Origin: Vibrio salilacus
Lineage (GTDB): Bacteria; Pseudomonadota; Gammaproteobacteria; Enterobacterales; Vibrionaceae
Direction: 5' to 3'
Assembly (NCBI RefSeq): GCF_002811245.1
Contig: NZ_NIVQ01000027.1
Span: 1 to 35,734, forward strand
Length of the DNA stretch: 35,734 nt
Of this stretch, positions 9,248 through 17,995 are shown one piece after another; the stretch's first letter is position 1, and every line of letters starts with the position of its first letter. The notes under the pieces are model-generated. The model saw nothing but the letters and a program-made list of their open reading frames with translations, ran no database searches and was not told the DNA's origin. Position numbers and translations under genes: made by a program.

Positions 9248-10084
9248 TCATTTGAACGTCGATTGAGGAGTGGGCAAGGACATACGATGTATGTATTCCA
9301 CTTTGATCATTGCTTGGTATTCAAATAGTAACGCTGAAGCACTCAGGTATTGTGCGCCTTGTCGATCGCTGGATTTAGGTAAATCAACATATTGTTCTGT
9401 GGCCAATAACGGCAACCTGTCACCGACTTGTTGGTATTGCTTGTCAAACCATTGCAACATAACTGAGGCGGGAAGGCACAACTGATTACCACGTGGTAGA
9501 GCAAGTGTTAGACGCTTTTGATTATTATCACTTCGGGTTAGCCAAGTAGATGTATTGTAATCAGAAACGAGCAACAACATTTGTTGATTGCGAAAATTTA
9601 ATCGATAGACTCCAGGTGATGGTTTGGTGAAAAGTTCACTAATTTCCCATTCTTGATAATAATCAATGGCGTTTAAAGTGCCACTGATTAAGGTTTCACC
9701 ATTGGCAGTGTTCAGTGAAAATGGCCCACTTTGGCGTGAGTCTTCAATCGACAATTTTATTTGGTATCCGCTACTTGTTTGTCCAGTGCGACTGATCAGT
9801 GAGAGGGTGAATGGCGGAAAAGCACTATTACTTGGATCCGTAAGCTGATGGCCACAATCCGTTTGACGGAGAATTTCTAGCTTGAGAGGTTGCCAGTAAT
9901 TCGCGGTGACTGGAGTTTGCTCCACGGCAATAACCAGTTCTTGCCAAGCCTGCTGAGTCTGATGGGAGAGTAGCGCTTGCAAGCTATCTTTTAAAGGAGT
10001 GTTTTTAAACCAATCTTGTGTGGGTGTTGCAACTGCAATTGCAGATAATTGCAGTAATAAGCATAACGTGAGGACACTTTTCAT
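9248..10084 (-). CDS. vxrC: VxrC-like periplasmic protein (DUF2861 type)
   Basis: A 278-residue exported protein with a signal peptide ~1-19 (cut near AVATP). The remainder is a mostly beta-strand periplasmic domain with cysteines near ~78 and ~200. The Vibrio vxrC product, encoded directly after the VxrAB two-component genes, belongs to a Vibrio family of unknown function. I assign this gene by size, signal peptide, position and general resemblance. Its ATG overlaps the stop of vxrB by four bases, so it is translationally coupled. In V. cholerae the operon is described as having further genes after vxrC; here a GH5 gene follows. The molecular role is not known. Confidence 0.7.
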   Translation of the reverse strand: MKSVLTLCLLLQLSAIAVATPTQDWFKNTPLKDSLQALLSHQTQQAWQELVIAVEQTPVTANYWQPLKLEILRQTDCGHQLTDPSNSAFPPFTLSLISRTGQTSSGYQIKLSIEDSRQSGPFSLNTANGETLISGTLNAIDYYQEWEISELFTKPSPGVYRLNFRNQQMLLLVSDYNTSTWLTRSDNNQKRLTLALPRGNQLCLPASVMLQWFDKQYQQVGDRLPLLATEQYVDLPKSSDRQGAQYLSASALLFEYQAMIKVEYIHRMSLPTPQSTFK

Positions 10085-10731
10085 GATGATTCCTTACGTA
10101 AACGATAACCTACGCCACGATGCGTTTCTATCTCTAAACATGGCATTGCTTGACGTAATCGCAAAATGTGATTGTCTACGGTGCGTGTGGTTGGGAAAGC
10201 TTGATAGCCCCAAACCTTATTGAGTAGCTCGTCACGATGAAAGACTCGACCTTGGTGGTTGAGTAATAGAACTAATAATTGAAACTCTTTCGGTTTCAGC
10301 GTGATCGGAATATCTCCAACCGACACACTGCGACTTGAAATATCAACAACCAGGGAACGGTAGTTAAGGGTGTTCGCACCGATCGGGCGAAGCTGGTTCA
10401 GTATTCGAGCAAGTAACTCTTCATTCGCGAACGGTTTAGTGATGTAATCGCGCGCACCGCTCATTAGTCCTTCAACCCGCTGCTCGACTTCAACTTTCGC
10501 TGTCAGAACAATCACGGGCAGTGCTTTGAGGCTTAACCATGTCGATAGGTGTCTAAGGCTATCACCATCAGGTAATTGACGGTCAAGAATGACTAAGTCT
10601 GCGCTGTACCAATGCTTATCGATGTCATTGATAGTTGTTAGCCAAGTACATTGATAGCCTTGATTGGTGAGAAAGCGATTGAGTCCTTCGCCTAACAACA
10701 AATCATCTTCAATAATTAATAATGAACTCAA
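10081..10731 (-). CDS. vxrB: VxrB-like response regulator (OmpR family)
   Basis: A 216-residue response regulator. The receiver domain (1-115) has the acidic pair E8-D9-D10, phospho-acceptor D50 (VILDRQLPDGD), T77 and K99 (YITKPF). The C-terminal winged helix (~120-214) has the OmpR marks LKPKEFQLLVLLLNH, VWGYQ and TRTVDNHILRLRQ. The start overlaps the stop of the kinase gene by four bases, and its stop overlaps vxrC, giving a tight three-gene unit. In V. cholerae VxrB controls cell-wall homeostasis, type VI secretion and biofilm genes. Assignment to VxrB rather than another OmpR regulator rests mainly on the neighbouring kinase and vxrC. Confidence 0.82.
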   Translation of the reverse strand: MSSLLIIEDDLLLGEGLNRFLTNQGYQCTWLTTINDIDKHWYSADLVILDRQLPDGDSLRHLSTWLSLKALPVIVLTAKVEVEQRVEGLMSGARDYITKPFANEELLARILNQLRPIGANTLNYRSLVVDISSRSVSVGDIPITLKPKEFQLLVLLLNHQGRVFHRDELLNKVWGYQAFPTTRTVDNHILRLRQAMPCLEIETHRGVGYRLRKESS

Positions 10732-12113
10732 AGTGGTAACTCCAAAGTGATTCTTGTTGGGTGGGTGGTAATAATTAATCGCCCGCCCATTTTTTGCATT
10801 AGGTGTTTTACAATTTGCAATCCAATACCCATGTTACTGTTGGTCGACTTACGGTGAAAACAGCGTTGATAGCGAGATGGAAATTGCCCTTGATCGCTGA
10901 CCGTAATACGCAGCGAATCAGTACTGGTCACATCAATGAGTATTGGCCGAGCACCGTGGTGAATGGCGTTGAGAATAAGGTTGTTCAGGCACACACCAAG
11001 CCAGTAATAGGGTAGGTCTAGCGATTTGTCTTGCTCTAGTTGATAGGAAATACCATGCTGAGCCGAGACTTGCTCGAGCCATTCGCTCAACCATGCACGT
11101 TGGGTAAAGGTTTGGCTGTTATCACACAAGTATGCCTTACTGTTTTCTGTCAGTTGAGATAAGCGTTGATAATCTTCCGTTAAGCGCCAAAATGCGCGCT
11201 GAGTAAGATCATCAAACTGGTCAAACTGATCTCGAAATATCTCGGTCGTTAAGCCTAAACTTGCAATGGGTGTACGCAGTTCATGGGTAAGAAGTTGTAA
11301 TATAAAGCGACGACTTTTATTTTGCTGCCGCTTTAAATAGCCGACTCTGAGCAACATGAACAGCAATAAGAGTGAGAAGGCGGTTAAGACCAAAGTACTG
11401 AGATCGGCAAAAGTTTCCTTAAACGATACGCATACATTACTATATCGATAGCTACACTGGCGAGCGTCTAAGGTAATTCCCAGCGCTTCGGCAATGGGCT
11501 GCCAAGTCGATCGAGGCACACGTTTCCAACCTTGCTCACCATTGAGCCATAACAAGCCATTTTCAAACCAAGCACGATACCCGCCAATCAATGCGTCACG
11601 ACCGGTCAACGAAAGCGGCTTAAAAACAGCATAAAGTGGATGCTGTGGATGGTTTGCGCTTAATGTCGAGCTAAGCTGAGCTGCAGCAGTCTGCAATTGG
11701 CTTTGGCTGATGAAGCTATCTAGGTAGCGGTCTGCGAAACTACCACCAGCTGGGTGAAGTAACGGAGGATTGTTAAACCAAATCGGCTTTAACGGTTGTT
11801 GACGGCACAAAGCCAGTTCAAATTCTATCGCTTTAGCAAGATGGATTGGAATCGGGCTTGGTGCCATGCAGTCCTGAGTGACTTGATAAAGGGACACAAT
11901 TTCTTGCCATGAGTAGTGGGTTAAGTCAGCAAAATCGCTGGTGGAAAGCAGTAGTTGCTGAGGGTATTGGGATAACTGAGCCTGAGCAATCGTTAATGCA
12001 CTGCTGTCCCAACTCTGCTGATAAAGTCTTTGCCACTGCTCTTGTAATGAAGATGCCTGGGCTTGAAGCGAGACAAGTAATGTAAGGAAAACATGTAAGT
12101 TGCGATAATTCAT
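10728..12113 (-). CDS. vxrA: VxrA-like sensor histidine kinase (envelope stress)
   Basis: A sensor kinase of 461 residues from the ATG at 12113. That start gives a clean signal-like N-terminus (MNYRNLHVFLTLLVSLQAQAS). An upstream in-frame TTG at 12191 would add a hydrophilic stretch before it, and an ATG at 12122 is also possible. Order: large periplasmic sensor ~22-235 with cysteines (VxrA-type domain), TM helix ~237-257, H-box with H277 (LTHELRTPIASLGL), N-box (NNLILNAIHHG), G1 (DQG) and G2 (GIGLQIV). The catalytic core is short but complete. No strong ribosome site precedes any start, which would suit coupling or weak expression. The kinase pairs with the downstream VxrB-like regulator. 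Homologues (VxrA/WigK) respond to cell-wall damage. Confidence 0.78.
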   Translation of the reverse strand: MNYRNLHVFLTLLVSLQAQASSLQEQWQRLYQQSWDSSALTIAQAQLSQYPQQLLLSTSDFADLTHYSWQEIVSLYQVTQDCMAPSPIPIHLAKAIEFELALCRQQPLKPIWFNNPPLLHPAGGSFADRYLDSFISQSQLQTAAAQLSSTLSANHPQHPLYAVFKPLSLTGRDALIGGYRAWFENGLLWLNGEQGWKRVPRSTWQPIAEALGITLDARQCSYRYSNVCVSFKETFADLSTLVLTAFSLLLLFMLLRVGYLKRQQNKSRRFILQLLTHELRTPIASLGLTTEIFRDQFDQFDDLTQRAFWRLTEDYQRLSQLTENSKAYLCDNSQTFTQRAWLSEWLEQVSAQHGISYQLEQDKSLDLPYYWLGVCLNNLILNAIHHGARPILIDVTSTDSLRITVSDQGQFPSRYQRCFHRKSTNSNMGIGLQIVKHLMQKMGGRLIITTHPTRITLELPL

Positions 12114-12228
12114 CAATATCATAAGTAAGCAGTGATCTATTGATATAGAGTAGTGACTATTTCTGAGTATTTGTAACCTCACGGTCAACAAATGGTGATT
12201 AATAACTTTGCAGTGGTTGTTGATATAA

Positions 12229-12255
12229 ACAGAGAGGCGTGTTTGGCCTCTCTGT
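12229..12255. terminator. 10-bp hairpin between the EF-hand gene and vxrA
   Basis: ACAGAGAGGC pairs perfectly with GCCTCTCTGT around a 7-base loop. Neither side has a strong T-run. It lies 8 bases after the stop of the EF-hand microprotein and ~115 bases before vxrA, so it may partly terminate or process a transcript that covers both. Confidence 0.45.
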
Positions 12256-12262
12256 CATGGGG

Positions 12263-12382
12263 TTATGAATTTGGACGTCTCATAAAGCTGCGGTGAGATT
12301 GGAACTCTTGCATATCAATCAACTGATCTTGGTTGGTGTCTATCAGTTCAAACATTTGCTCACTCTGAGTCGCGTTTTTCAT
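12263..12382 (-). CDS. Single EF-hand microprotein (39 aa)
   Basis: A short gene of 39 codons with ATG at 12382, stop TAA at 12263, and a good ribosome site (GAGGGA, ~7 bases before ATG). The protein has one complete helix-loop-helix EF-hand: entering helix ~SEQMFELI, loop DTNQDQLIDMQE, exiting helix FQSHRSFM. Loop positions 1, 3, 5, 9 and 12 are D, N, D, D and E, the calcium-liganding pattern; position 6 is Q instead of the usual G. There is no signal peptide, so it would be cytoplasmic. It lies between a Cache-GGDEF-EAL gene and vxrA, on the same strand as both. It could be a functional calcium-binding microprotein or the last piece of a larger calmodulin-like protein. I favour a real gene because frame, start, ribosome site and motif are all intact. 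Confidence 0.6.
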   Translation of the reverse strand: MKNATQSEQMFELIDTNQDQLIDMQEFQSHRSFMRRPNS

Positions 12383-12430
12383 TAAGCGTCCCTCGGTTTG
12401 ATGCGCTTATTCTCTAAATGGTAAGACACA

Positions 12431-14920
12431 TTACGTCTTTATGTTGATCGGAGAATATTTTTGCGCAAGTTGATCTGCGTTAATCGGGCGCTCAATAAGA
12501 TAGCCTTGCAATACGTCACAACCATAATCGATCAAAACCTGTTTTTGAGATTCGGTTTCGACTCCCTCAGCAACCACTCTCATCTTAGCTGACTGCCCGA
12601 TGGCGATAATAGCTTTAATCAAGGAGTCGCTATGCTCTGAGCTGAGCATTTTATCAACGAAGACGCGGTCAATTTTGAGCTCATCTAACGACAAACTGCT
12701 CAAATAACTGAGTGATGAGTAGCCAGTGCCGAAGTCATCTAGTGAAATGGTAAAACCAAGCTCTTTAAGTTGATTGATAATAGGGCCTGCTTTAGGTAAA
12801 TCACTAATTAAAACATTTTCAGTTATCTCTAACGTGATCCTACGATTAGCAAGCTGGTGTTTGGCAACCACAGTTCTCAACTCATGGACAAAACCTTCAC
12901 ACATCAGCTGAGCAGGCGAAATATTGATAGACAACATCAAGTTATGCTGTGGCGATGGAAACATGTGGCTGAATTCCTCACACGCTTTATCGAGGACGAA
13001 ACGACCAAGCTCACTGATTAAGCCAATCTCTTCAGCCAGCGAAATAAATTCAAGCGGAGAGACATGGCCCAATTGGCGGTTATGCCAACGAACTAATGCC
13101 TCTGCGCCGTAGATCTCACCGCTGTCGGCATAAACTTGAGGCTGGTAGACAAGAGATAACTCATTACGCTCTATCGCCCCACGTAGCTCCCTTTCTAATA
13201 GAAAATCATATTGAACTTGCTTATTAATTGATGAGTCAAAGAACAGAACATCGCCTTTTTGACGAGCTTTCGATTTGTAGAGCACAATATCGGCTTTCGA
13301 GATTAGTGCCTCTGGATCATCGCCATCGCTTGGAAACATTGACACGCCAATTGAGCAACTGACAAACAATACCTTACCATCGATGACAAATTGTTGTTTA
13401 AAAACGGCTTTTATTTGTTCAACTTTCACCTTGGCTTCGGCCAGATTATTTAGGCCGGCAAAGCAAAAAATAAATTCATCGCCACCAAATCGAGCGACAT
13501 AATCATTAAGGCCGATTAGAGCTTCAAACTTATGGCTTATCTCACTGAGTAATTTGTCTCCCGCAGTATGACCGTAAAGATCATTAACTTTTTTAAAGTC
13601 GTCAAGGTCAACAAACATCACCGCAAGTTGTTGACAGTTAGTATTTGAGACGCTGATGCCTTCCTTGATTTTATTATGTAATTGGACACGATTTGGTAAG
13701 CCTGTTAGTTCATCATGGTTGGCGAGGTACTCTAGTTTGTTTTTGGTGCTCTCAAGATTGGCAAAGTGTTGATTAATGTGTTTTTCAAAACGTTTGAAAC
13801 GATCGGCTATCATACGACTTAGCGCAATGGAGAAGATTCCGACAAACAGCGTTGTCAGTAACCCGATCACGATCATCTGATGTAGATTGCTTCGTTGTTT
13901 TTGTTTTAATATATTCTCATGCTCTAGCAGATATTGTTGAGTGAGCTCATCATAGACACCGGTACCTATCGTCCAACCCCAATTTAAATCTTGCACCACG
14001 TAACTGGTTTTTCCTAAATCAGTTAGTTCAGGAGGACCTATTGGTGCAATGTAATTAACTAACTCTTGGTGGGCTGACATCAGTACCTTTGCTTTTTTAC
14101 TGTTGGCTTGCGTTCCGAGTTGAAGCAAGTTTTTGCCTAATAGGTCATCACTAATGTGAGAGAGAATCGTCCCGTCTTTGTCTAAAACAAAAATATAGCC
14201 AAACTCGCCAAATCGCAGGTTCGTTAACCATTTTAGGACCGTCGCCTTAATATCGTTCTCAACGTCTACTACGTAATCTCCGGTGCCAATAAACCAGTCA
14301 TAAGGTTCGAAGTACTTACCAAAACCTATTTTTTCGAATTCTTTATTCTTATTATCAGGTTTTACAAACCACCAACGATAGAAGGCTTCGCCGTTTGATT
14401 TTACCTGCTCACCCATTTCACGAACGATATAGCTACCACGAACGTCTTTAAAGTCCCACAAGGATTGCCCCTCGACGCGTGGTAGAAGTGGGTGCATGAC
14501 ACTGGTTCCCTCGGTTTTGTAGATGAAAAAATAGCCACGCCCATTATTGAAACGAATATCACGTAGGGCATCGGTAATGAGCTTGGTTACTTGTGCTTCA
14601 GGAAGGTGTTTATTACTCTGATAGAGTCGTGTAGCAATATGATGCGCTTCGTAGATCCGCGATTGAATAGTGCTTTTGAGTTGTTGCTCCGTCTGATTGC
14701 GAGCATAGGAGATTTGTTGTTGTACGTAATCGACCCGATTGGTTAAAGCTACACGCTGCCGTTGTTGTGTTTGTTCTCTTAATGACATCAGCTCTTGTTG
14801 AGAGCTGAGCACTTGACCTCTCGCGGCAACCAAAACCCAGAGCAAAGTAAAAACGGCAACAATCAATGCTGGAGCGTAAGTAATTAGATTGAGTAATTTC
14901 TTGTCGTTTAGTTGGGTCAT
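12431..14920 (-). CDS. Cache-sensing GGDEF-EAL protein (c-di-GMP turnover)
   Basis: An 829-residue inner-membrane protein. TM1 ~14-33, two Cache-like periplasmic domains (~85-215 with GRGYFFIYKTEG and WFIGTGDYV; ~235-325 with FGYIFVLDKDG and WTIGTGVYD), TM2 ~347-369, short coiled coil, GGDEF domain with intact RFGGDEF (479-483), then EAL domain. The cyclase inhibitory site is absent (GLND where RxxD is expected). The phosphodiesterase set looks complete: EAL 607-609, NISPAQL, EITE ~698-701, DDFGTGYSS ~728, KIDRVFV ~749 and AEGVE. Both activities are therefore possible. Repeated Cache motifs suggest sensing of a small carboxylate or amino acid. It is monocistronic; the EF-hand gene follows after 48 bases. 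Confidence 0.92.
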   Translation of the reverse strand: MTQLNDKKLLNLITYAPALIVAVFTLLWVLVAARGQVLSSQQELMSLREQTQQRQRVALTNRVDYVQQQISYARNQTEQQLKSTIQSRIYEAHHIATRLYQSNKHLPEAQVTKLITDALRDIRFNNGRGYFFIYKTEGTSVMHPLLPRVEGQSLWDFKDVRGSYIVREMGEQVKSNGEAFYRWWFVKPDNKNKEFEKIGFGKYFEPYDWFIGTGDYVVDVENDIKATVLKWLTNLRFGEFGYIFVLDKDGTILSHISDDLLGKNLLQLGTQANSKKAKVLMSAHQELVNYIAPIGPPELTDLGKTSYVVQDLNWGWTIGTGVYDELTQQYLLEHENILKQKQRSNLHQMIVIGLLTTLFVGIFSIALSRMIADRFKRFEKHINQHFANLESTKNKLEYLANHDELTGLPNRVQLHNKIKEGISVSNTNCQQLAVMFVDLDDFKKVNDLYGHTAGDKLLSEISHKFEALIGLNDYVARFGGDEFIFCFAGLNNLAEAKVKVEQIKAVFKQQFVIDGKVLFVSCSIGVSMFPSDGDDPEALISKADIVLYKSKARQKGDVLFFDSSINKQVQYDFLLERELRGAIERNELSLVYQPQVYADSGEIYGAEALVRWHNRQLGHVSPLEFISLAEEIGLISELGRFVLDKACEEFSHMFPSPQHNLMLSINISPAQLMCEGFVHELRTVVAKHQLANRRITLEITENVLISDLPKAGPIINQLKELGFTISLDDFGTGYSSLSYLSSLSLDELKIDRVFVDKMLSSEHSDSLIKAIIAIGQSAKMRVVAEGVETESQKQVLIDYGCDVLQGYLIERPINADQLAQKYSPINIKT

Positions 14921-15174
14921 AGAACTCCATGAAGATGAAAGATAAGTCGTCGATTTTTGTAATAGTGAGATATTACATTATTACATTATTAGTTAAATGT
15001 AGGCGATTGGACTTAATAACTTGAAGTAAACGGCAATAATATGTGTCACTTTTGTGTAGTGTCTCAACTATGAGAGGTGGAGTGGGTTGGATGATAGATA
15101 AGTTCTGGCCATCTTTGCTGCTCTCTCGTTTGGAGTTAGCACACCACACAAGGGAGTGTGCTAATTTTCAACTA
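14921..15174. other. Gap before the GGDEF-EAL gene, with a hairpin at 15136-15164
   Basis: The 254 bases include the upstream region of the GGDEF-EAL gene, with an AT-rich repeat (ATTACATTATT near 14970-14990). TTAGCACAC at 15136-15144 pairs with GTGTGCTAA at 15156-15164, then TTTT on the plus strand. The hairpin is 11 bases beyond the yghU stop and probably ends that transcript. No further gene was seen. Confidence 0.5.
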
Positions 15175-16032
15175 TTAAGGTTTACGCTTTAGCACTTCAT
15201 CAATATCACTAGCATCATGACGTTCAGCCAGCTGTTCCCACTCTTCTCCAAACGTGCGGTTGACGATACGACCACGCTGCACCCCCTCTCGAGCTTCGAT
15301 CTGTTTTGCCCAACGCACAACATGAGTGTAGGCGTCGACTTGCAAAAACTCAGCGGCGTCATAGAGCTTGCCAAGAGCGAGATTGCCATACCATGGCCAT
15401 ATGGCCATATCTGCAATGGTATATTCCTCACCCGCAACATAGCTATGTTTGGCTAATTGTTTATCCAGTACGTCAAGTTGGCGTTTGGCCTCCATAGCGA
15501 AGCGATTGATTGGATACTGTTGCTTTTCATCTGCGTATGCGTAGAAATGGCCGAAACCACCACCTAGAAAAGGTGCTGAACCTTGTGCCCAAAATAACCA
15601 GTTAAATGTTTGAGTGCGCGATGGCCCGCTGCTCGGTAAAAACTGGCCGAACTTTTCAGCAAGGTGAACCAAGATAGACGCTGATTCAAATACATTCACC
15701 TCTTCGTCTCCCGACTTATCAAGCAAAGCGGGTATTTTCGAATTTGGATTAATACCGACAAAGCCGGATGAGAATTGGTCCGCTTCACCGATGTTAATCA
15801 AGAAAGCATCATATTCGGCTTCTTTAATGCCCAATGCCAACAACTCCTCAAGCATAATGGTTACTTTTTGGCCATTGGGTGTGCCCAATGAAAAAAGTTG
15901 CAGCGCGTGCTTACCTTCGGGGAGATCACGTTCGAAACGGGCACCTGACTCTGGGCTGTTGATATTCGCCCACTTGTTGCCACCACTGACGTCATTAACC
16001 CAAACTTTCGGCGGTACGTATTGGTTTGTCAT
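15175..16032 (-). CDS. yghU: YghU-type glutathione-dependent disulfide-bond reductase
   Basis: A 285-residue Nu-class glutathione transferase relative that reduces disulfides with two bound glutathiones in the cytoplasm. It follows E. coli YghU along its length: SLGTPNGQKVTIMLEELLALG in the thioredoxin-like domain (~48-68), DQFSSGFVGINPNSKIPAL, FESASILVHLAEKFG, then the helical domain with NWLFWAQGSAPFLGGGFGH, EYTIADMAIWPWYGN and RGRIVNRTFG. As in the family there is no catalytic cysteine at the N-terminus; the Thr of TPNGQK is the key residue. It is transcribed alone. About 165 bases upstream separate it from the HAD gene end; I see no regulatory site there. Confidence 0.93.
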   Translation of the reverse strand: MTNQYVPPKVWVNDVSGGNKWANINSPESGARFERDLPEGKHALQLFSLGTPNGQKVTIMLEELLALGIKEAEYDAFLINIGEADQFSSGFVGINPNSKIPALLDKSGDEEVNVFESASILVHLAEKFGQFLPSSGPSRTQTFNWLFWAQGSAPFLGGGFGHFYAYADEKQQYPINRFAMEAKRQLDVLDKQLAKHSYVAGEEYTIADMAIWPWYGNLALGKLYDAAEFLQVDAYTHVVRWAKQIEAREGVQRGRIVNRTFGEEWEQLAERHDASDIDEVLKRKP

Positions 16033-16197
16033 TGTGAATCCTTTTGCAGTTATTATCTTTTTGTTACTGATATTGGGATCAATAAAGCAGATAAAACCCC
16101 GTTTTGCTCGGATTTATTAGAACGCTTGGTTATTGGTCAGCAACAAAGCGGAATAAAGAAAAGTTAAAAGCATGTCGGATGGCCATGCTTATCTTGG

Positions 16198-16848
16198 CTA
16201 TGCTGGATGTTTTAAATAGCTAAGTGCATCGTGCAACGACGGCATGATCATTGGGTTGAGCGCTTTGACCTGTTCACAAGGCTCGACCAGGTCAGGGATT
16301 TGGAAGGTGGCCATATTGGCTGCAATGGCACTACGAACGCCGTTGTTAGAATCTTCAAAGGCAATACACTGCTTAGCATCAACCCCAAGTCGGCTCGCCG
16401 CTAATAAATAGATTTCAGGATCTGGTTTACCATTAGAAACTTCACACCCACAGGTTAAGTCGCTAAAGTAGTGGCTCAGTTCTGCCAAATCAAGCTTTAC
16501 CTGCGCTACTTCTCTATGCGTCGATGTCGCAACCACGGCGGGGATATGTTGGGCTTTTAGCCACTCAAGTAGTTCGACAACACCTGCTTTGACCGGAATC
16601 GCTTGATGCTTAACGACTGCATCGTACTGGGTGCGCCACTCTTGATGAAGTTTGTCGTAGTTATCCCCATAAGCTTGGCGAAAAATCGTTTCAATGCCTG
16701 CAGAATTACGGCCAATAATAGAGAGGTAGGTCTCTTGGTAGAAGGGGACATTGACGCTCTGACAGGCTTGTTTAAATACGTGCATACATAGGCGCTCTGT
16801 ATCGAGCAATAGGCCATCCATATCAAAGATAGCGGCTTGGAATTTCAT
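16198..16848 (-). CDS. HAD-superfamily phosphatase (beta-phosphoglucomutase-like)
   Basis: A 216-residue cytoplasmic HAD subfamily IA hydrolase acting on a small phosphorylated metabolite. Motif I is FDMDGLLLDTE with nucleophile D9 and acid/base D11. A helical cap (~18-85) follows. Motif II is VVATST (~107-112), motif III KPDPEIYL (~145), motif IV FEDSNNGVRSA (~168). The DG-LLLDTE form and cap are seen in sugar-phosphate phosphatases and beta-phosphoglucomutases. The two cannot be told apart from this sequence, although the latter usually have a longer hinge motif. It is an isolated gene on the minus strand. Confidence 0.88.
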   Translation of the reverse strand: MKFQAAIFDMDGLLLDTERLCMHVFKQACQSVNVPFYQETYLSIIGRNSAGIETIFRQAYGDNYDKLHQEWRTQYDAVVKHQAIPVKAGVVELLEWLKAQHIPAVVATSTHREVAQVKLDLAELSHYFSDLTCGCEVSNGKPDPEIYLLAASRLGVDAKQCIAFEDSNNGVRSAIAANMATFQIPDLVEPCEQVKALNPMIMPSLHDALSYLKHPA

Positions 16849-17368
16849 AGCAACAGCTTCATCTACAACAAAAGTTACCGCATTTTGGCATACTTACTCG
16901 CGATAGTAAAAGCTCCCGATTTGAGTTATCTACTGGGTTAAGGTGATGGTTTCGCTTCGGAATATTCGCATACTCAATCCTAGTTTGTAAGGTGAGTAAG
17001 CAGTGGCTGCGCTGAAAATGGCGCGGCACTTGATTGTTAAAATTGATACCTTGTATGTATTGAAGCCTTGGTAAGACCTTAGTAGAAAATAAACAGTTCT
17101 TTGGTATCAAATAGCTTAAAGAATTTAAAGTCGCTCATTGCCAGTTCCTTCTATCATTATGATCATCTAGCAAAGCGCCGATATGCACCTTTGCTCGTAT
17201 TTTTACTACCTTTGTTAAAGTTAGTGCATGATTGATTATTGCGCCACAAGATTGGTAGATGTTTTACAAACACGATACAAGGCTAAAGGTATTTAGAATA
17301 ATCGCTTGTTGGTATTAAATTGATAGGTGAGAACAATCAACAAGGGGAGCGTGATGCTCCCCTTGACC
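16849..17368. other. 520-base gap between the HAD and GST genes
   Basis: No convincing gene. On the minus strand a 19-codon frame (17079-17138, ATG at 17138) starts MSDFKFFKLFDTKEL and has a good ribosome site (AAGGAA, 7 bases upstream), but it stops early; it may be a microprotein or the start of a dead gene. A longer minus-strand frame at 16859-17110 has unlikely composition (four Cys, many Asn, Arg and His) and no family resemblance. The right end holds the hairpin listed separately. Confidence 0.4.
17341..17365 (-). terminator. Terminator after the glutathione transferase gene
   Basis: CAAGGGGAGC pairs with GCTCCCCTTG, a perfect 10-bp stem with a 5-base loop, 4 bases beyond the stop of the GST gene. 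On the minus strand it is followed by TTGATTGTTCT, a weak T-rich stretch. Confidence 0.7.
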
Positions 17369-17986
17369 TTAACCGTATTGCGCTTCTAGTTTTTGTGCTT
17401 TTTGATAGCCATCATGACCAGCCAGTTGCTTGCTGTAGCGATGGATGTTCGGATAGTGCTCAAGTAACCCAAACTTAGCGAGAATATCAAACACAAATGA
17501 CATCATGATATCCGCGCCAGTTAAACGCTCCTCAACCAGATATGTCTTTCCTTCGAGTTGTTGTTCAACATAACTCATCACTTTTTTGATTTCTGCATCG
17601 GCGTAATCGGCGATAAAGTTAGTTGGAGCGCCATCTTTGGCAATAAAAACTTTTAACAGCAAAGGCAAAATCGCTGAGCTTTCAGCAAAGTGTAACCATT
17701 GCAAGTAGTCAATATAGGCTGCACTTTCTTTTTCAGGTGCTAATTTTTGCTGAGCGTACTTGTCAATTAGGTACTCGGTAATCGCACCAGATTCACTGAT
17801 CACGCGGCCGTCTTCTTCAATCACAGGTGATTTACCTAATGGATGCACGGACTTAAGTTCTGGCGGCGCAAGAAAAGTGACACTGTCTCTTTTGTAAGGC
17901 ACAATTTTATACTCAAGGCCTAACTCTTCAAGCAACCAAATAATGCGCATTGAACGTGATTGGTTAAGGTGATGAAGTTTAATCAT
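17369..17986 (-). CDS. Glutathione S-transferase family protein
   Basis: A 205-residue cytosolic GST-fold protein. The N-terminal thioredoxin-like half (1-80) has LNQSRSMRIIWLLEELGLEY, with a Ser after the first strand as likely catalytic residue, then HPLGKSPVIEEDG (cis-Pro, glutathione binding) and SESGAITEYLIDKY. The all-helical C-terminal half contains LTGADIMMSFVFDIL, the N-capping-box position. It starts 9 bases after the stop of the curA-like gene and shares its transcript. With the NemR-like regulator this suggests a role in conjugating or clearing electrophiles (inference). The specific GST class is not assigned. Confidence 0.88.
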   Translation of the reverse strand: MIKLHHLNQSRSMRIIWLLEELGLEYKIVPYKRDSVTFLAPPELKSVHPLGKSPVIEEDGRVISESGAITEYLIDKYAQQKLAPEKESAAYIDYLQWLHFAESSAILPLLLKVFIAKDGAPTNFIADYADAEIKKVMSYVEQQLEGKTYLVEERLTGADIMMSFVFDILAKFGLLEHYPNIHRYSKQLAGHDGYQKAQKLEAQYG

Positions 17987-17995
17987 GTTGGTTTC

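Noticed and set aside
12191..12191. TTG at 12191 as the vxrA start
   Set aside because: It places 26 polar residues before a clear signal peptide; ATG at 12113 gives the expected exported N-terminus.
16859..17110. Minus-strand 83-residue frame as a gene
   Set aside because: Composition is unlike a protein, no ribosome site, no recognisable motif.
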